In this document: in pieces, positions 62,601 to 64,000 of the stretch | Position numbering within the stretch: the first letter of the stretch is position 1 | Layout of the letters: every line of letters starts with the position of its first letter | DNA from: Paenibacillus sp. FSL R10-2734 | GTDB taxonomy: Bacteria > Bacillota > Bacilli > Paenibacillales > Paenibacillaceae | Direction: 5' to 3' | Assembly (NCBI RefSeq): GCF_037963865.1 | Contig: NZ_CP150170.1 | Location: 6,200,001-6,264,000, forward strand | Length of the DNA: 64,000 bases | Notes under the pieces: model-generated | Database searches by the model: none | Seen by the model: the letters and a program-made list of their open reading frames with translations, nothing else | What the model was told of the DNA's origin: nothing | Translations under genes and position numbers: made by a program

Positions 62601-63972
62601 CCCCAGGCAATACCGGTGTTTTAGATACAGAGTAAGTCGCTTTAAACCGGGTATCCGCCAACAGCCCCGTTACAGCAACGTTGCTGGATTTGGACAACGG
62701 CAGCAAATTGTTGTCGTTCTTCAGCAGAACAACACTTTCTCGTGAAGCGTCGAGCGCAACGGCCTGGCTTTCGCTCAATGTATAATTCTGTGGACTCCGG
62801 TCGCTGGCTAAATCCGAGAATGGATAGCTTTTTGGCGAACCATCCGGATTTTTCTCATTAAAGTATCCGGTACGCACCCACATCTCGATTTGACCGCGGA
62901 CGCTATTCTCTAGATCCACACGGGTCACACCAAAAGTCCCATTGTTTACTGCATTCAGAATGTTCGTGCGGGTGGAGCTTGTCGTATTGGCATGATTTCC
63001 GCTAAGCAGTAAAAGCGCTGCCGCACCGTCTGCGTCCGTATAGTTCTGATAACCGTTGTTGAAGCCTGCGGTCATCGCGCGATCGGCAGCTATAAAATCG
63101 CCTACCGGCAGCATGCTATACGGATTTGAATTCGAAGCACGGATAATATTCGGTGAGATATGGTTAGGAACTCCGTTCGTTCGACCATAAGTAGTCATAA
63201 TGCTTTGTACCACGCCAGCTTGTAAAGGATATAGGAAGCTTTTCATTTGGTATTCGTTGAGCGCTCGGGCGCTTGCATAAAATTGGCCGCTTGCTCTAAA
63301 CCATTGCGCCAGATAGTTGGTATAATGCTTCGTACCCAATTGAGCTTTTAGCCAGAAACCATCTTCGTTGCCAGCCTCGCCGTAGCCAGTGATGCCCTTA
63401 GCCATGGAATTAATCATCGTTCCGGCAAGTACAGGATCCTCTGCATAGCCCTCCTCAAATCTACCGCTAAGTGGGTTCGTCCGTAAATCAGATACGGCAG
63501 AGAACATCAAAGTATTCGGATTAGCCAGGGTCACTTCCCCCCGCCGTTCATTCCCCATGACCGTCCCCACTTGGCTGACAAGATCCTTATTCCAGCTTTG
63601 CCCCAAAGCGAGCATGGAAGGCATATCTGTGCTTACACCCATAACACGGTCAACTCCACCGGCTGCCGTTCCGGGCAATGTATAACCTCCCGCGATTGTA
63701 CGGGCTGTGCCGGCGCTCTTCTGATCCGCATAATATGCCAAATCCTCAATGCTCATATCAGCTAAAATCAAATCTACAAATGCATCCAGATGACTTGGCA
63801 CACCATCAAAGATCGGCATGTTAGATGCGCCTCTAGCAAACTCAATCGGTTCATTATCAGCCGCTCTCGCCTGATTCGGTGCGACCGTTGATATCATGGA
63901 AATGATAAGAGCCAAAATCAGACTAACAACAATTATTTTTCTGAGGGAAAAACCTTTCATTCCACTGCTCAT
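59626..63972 (-). CDS. Secreted, SLH-anchored GH3-family glycosidase
   Basis: 1448 residues. Signal peptide about 1-37 (RKIIVVSLILALIISMIS). GH3 N-terminal barrel about 45-385; C-terminal GH3 domain about 400-830 with SRESVVLLKNDNNLLPL and the acid/base region around GEGADRSDLNL; fibronectin-like GH3 domain about 880-965; a CBM6-like domain about 985-1125; an Fn3 domain about 1130-1215; a Pro/Thr/Ser linker; and three SLH domains about 1265-1448. The nucleophile segment that usually reads SDW appears as VGDFIAADRAM, so activity and specificity may differ from classical beta-glucosidases. Start ATG 63972 with AAAGGAGC upstream. Stands as a single gene with its own terminator. Confidence 0.88.
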   Translation of the reverse strand: MSSGMKGFSLRKIIVVSLILALIISMISTVAPNQARAADNEPIEFARGASNMPIFDGVPSHLDAFVDLILADMSIEDLAYYADQKSAGTARTIAGGYTLPGTAAGGVDRVMGVSTDMPSMLALGQSWNKDLVSQVGTVMGNERRGEVTLANPNTLMFSAVSDLRTNPLSGRFEEGYAEDPVLAGTMINSMAKGITGYGEAGNEDGFWLKAQLGTKHYTNYLAQWFRASGQFYASARALNEYQMKSFLYPLQAGVVQSIMTTYGRTNGVPNHISPNIIRASNSNPYSMLPVGDFIAADRAMTAGFNNGYQNYTDADGAAALLLLSGNHANTTSSTRTNILNAVNNGTFGVTRVDLENSVRGQIEMWVRTGYFNEKNPDGSPKSYPFSDLASDRSPQNYTLSESQAVALDASRESVVLLKNDNNLLPLSKSSNVAVTGLLADTRFKATYSVSKTPVLPGAGLSPLGAIREVIGSGNVTFGTGAPVIAFDSVANHQTVTASTYTNGAQLTANFLAPDMATVTDSVYAYSAAGKAYTASQAFEAYAWGQGGYSYLSLANGKWLKDVTSGSSRTVQNSDATKLNLVENPFSNVADASTLPGRFRHEANSDGTVSLISGTYSESFGGGFETAYYTAGRFVTVNGSDGLDLSSTTLTNQAGAAARTDNQKFQEIVLKEAGADASAWASGNDYAVVVVGAPARHSAGEGADRSDLNLGEDQYKIVSQVAQAFPKKTVVIVKSNAPVNMEAIQNNENVAAILYQPYAGQYDSKVLADVLFGDYAPTGRLSSTWYAGMEALPVLDHYSLPEGVATPVTLAELDPRFTVDMTTGDPLESKLTYMYTDAQVTYPFGYGLGYSSFQYSNLSVPSGVSGKEPFEITVDVTNTGAVNTSEVVQLYIKNNNSKYGDHTPKKQLVSYEKAYIHAGETMTVQLTVNPSDFAVWDVNRNEYVTETGSYTLMVGESSNHLPLSAALSYDDESIAKLDAAKEPVSVFDHAFASKDVIYREVSKLRTAEGLKAKEPENGYYAVMSKNSNSWVALNQVRLSGVTGITLRGASTNESSVVEVRADSPTGTRLAVVTFDATSPAIHEVPGSTFKVTELDYTDVSGELLTTLSGMHDLYLVFKNPNVRVDSIQLTGAVPGSVVPTAQAGNQQATISWPAIANAEGYKVYVKEREVYTPVTEHISWKDNGLGAVITKLNNGQSYTFAVSASNVLGEGAKSDISVTPTSGSSSGSDSGTNPGTTATPTPTPTSRPAASETPNPGNPQPGTSEPSATSFRDIPSRYDWARQAIDKLAAEGIIKGTGEGMFSPGGKIKRADFIVMVVRAFKLSSDSTDQFADVNSGAYYAEALTIAKALGIAKGSADGNFNPNAEISRQDMMVLIARVMKAAGKLPEEGSMADLKGFRDASKVSSYAVSSIASLVKAGIVKGDGVNLNPGGTASRAEAAVLIYYTYKK

Positions 63973-64000
63973 GTGATTGCTCCTTTTAATTTTTTTGGAC

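Overview
This window looks like chromosomal DNA of a spore-forming Gram-positive bacterium of the Paenibacillus type. The support is an intact pro-sigma-K gene, three huge secreted enzymes ending in triple S-layer homology (SLH) domains, YesM/YesN-like two-component systems, LplB/YtcP-like sugar ABC permeases without their own ATPase, strong GGAGG ribosome binding sites and several TTG/GTG starts. Almost everything serves uptake and breakdown of complex glycans.

Layout. (1) 1-5.2 kb: a sugar-binding lipoprotein (cut by the window edge) diverging from a histidine kinase/AraC response-regulator pair. (2) 5.3-6.5 kb: gene debris, including a decayed sigK copy and a duplicated N-terminus of a GH2 gene. 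(3) 6.5-22.3 kb: an SLH-anchored GH95-like glycosidase; a six-gene minus-strand operon (binding protein, two permeases, GH2, Gfo/Idh/MocA oxidoreductase); and a divergent two-component system. A nearly identical 55-nt element lies upstream of both minus-strand units. (4) 22.4-24.6 kb: more debris, with two further sigK fragments and a broken tandem CBM6 protein. (5) 24.7-33.3 kb: a four-gene operon, GH38, HAD phosphatase, GH2 and GH35. (6) 33.8-40.4 kb: a 2212-residue SLH-anchored GH29-type alpha-L-fucosidase. Its upstream region shares a 49-nt element with the GH38 operon. (7) 40.9-56.1 kb: a membrane-bound AraC-type regulator diverging from a second transport/catabolic operon: two permeases, binding protein, an unrecognised 740-residue barrel-type protein, a 94% identical second copy of the oxidoreductase, a LacZ-type GH2, and a frameshifted GH38-like gene. 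(8) 56.2-64 kb: an IS91-type remnant, intact sigK, a ClC chloride/proton antiporter, a decayed OmpR-type regulator, and an SLH-anchored GH3 enzyme.

A coherent reading is that surface enzymes (GH95-like, GH29, GH3) trim fucosylated or galactosylated glycans at the cell wall, two CUT1-type ABC systems import the oligosaccharides, and cytoplasmic GH2, GH35 and GH38 enzymes with paired oxidoreductases finish them. Each import system has its own sensor, and candidate CcpA (cre) sites sit upstream of several units. The exact substrate is an inference: fucose, beta-galactose and alpha-mannose linkages are implied by enzyme families only. No ATPase, tRNA, rRNA, CRISPR array or intact transposase was found.
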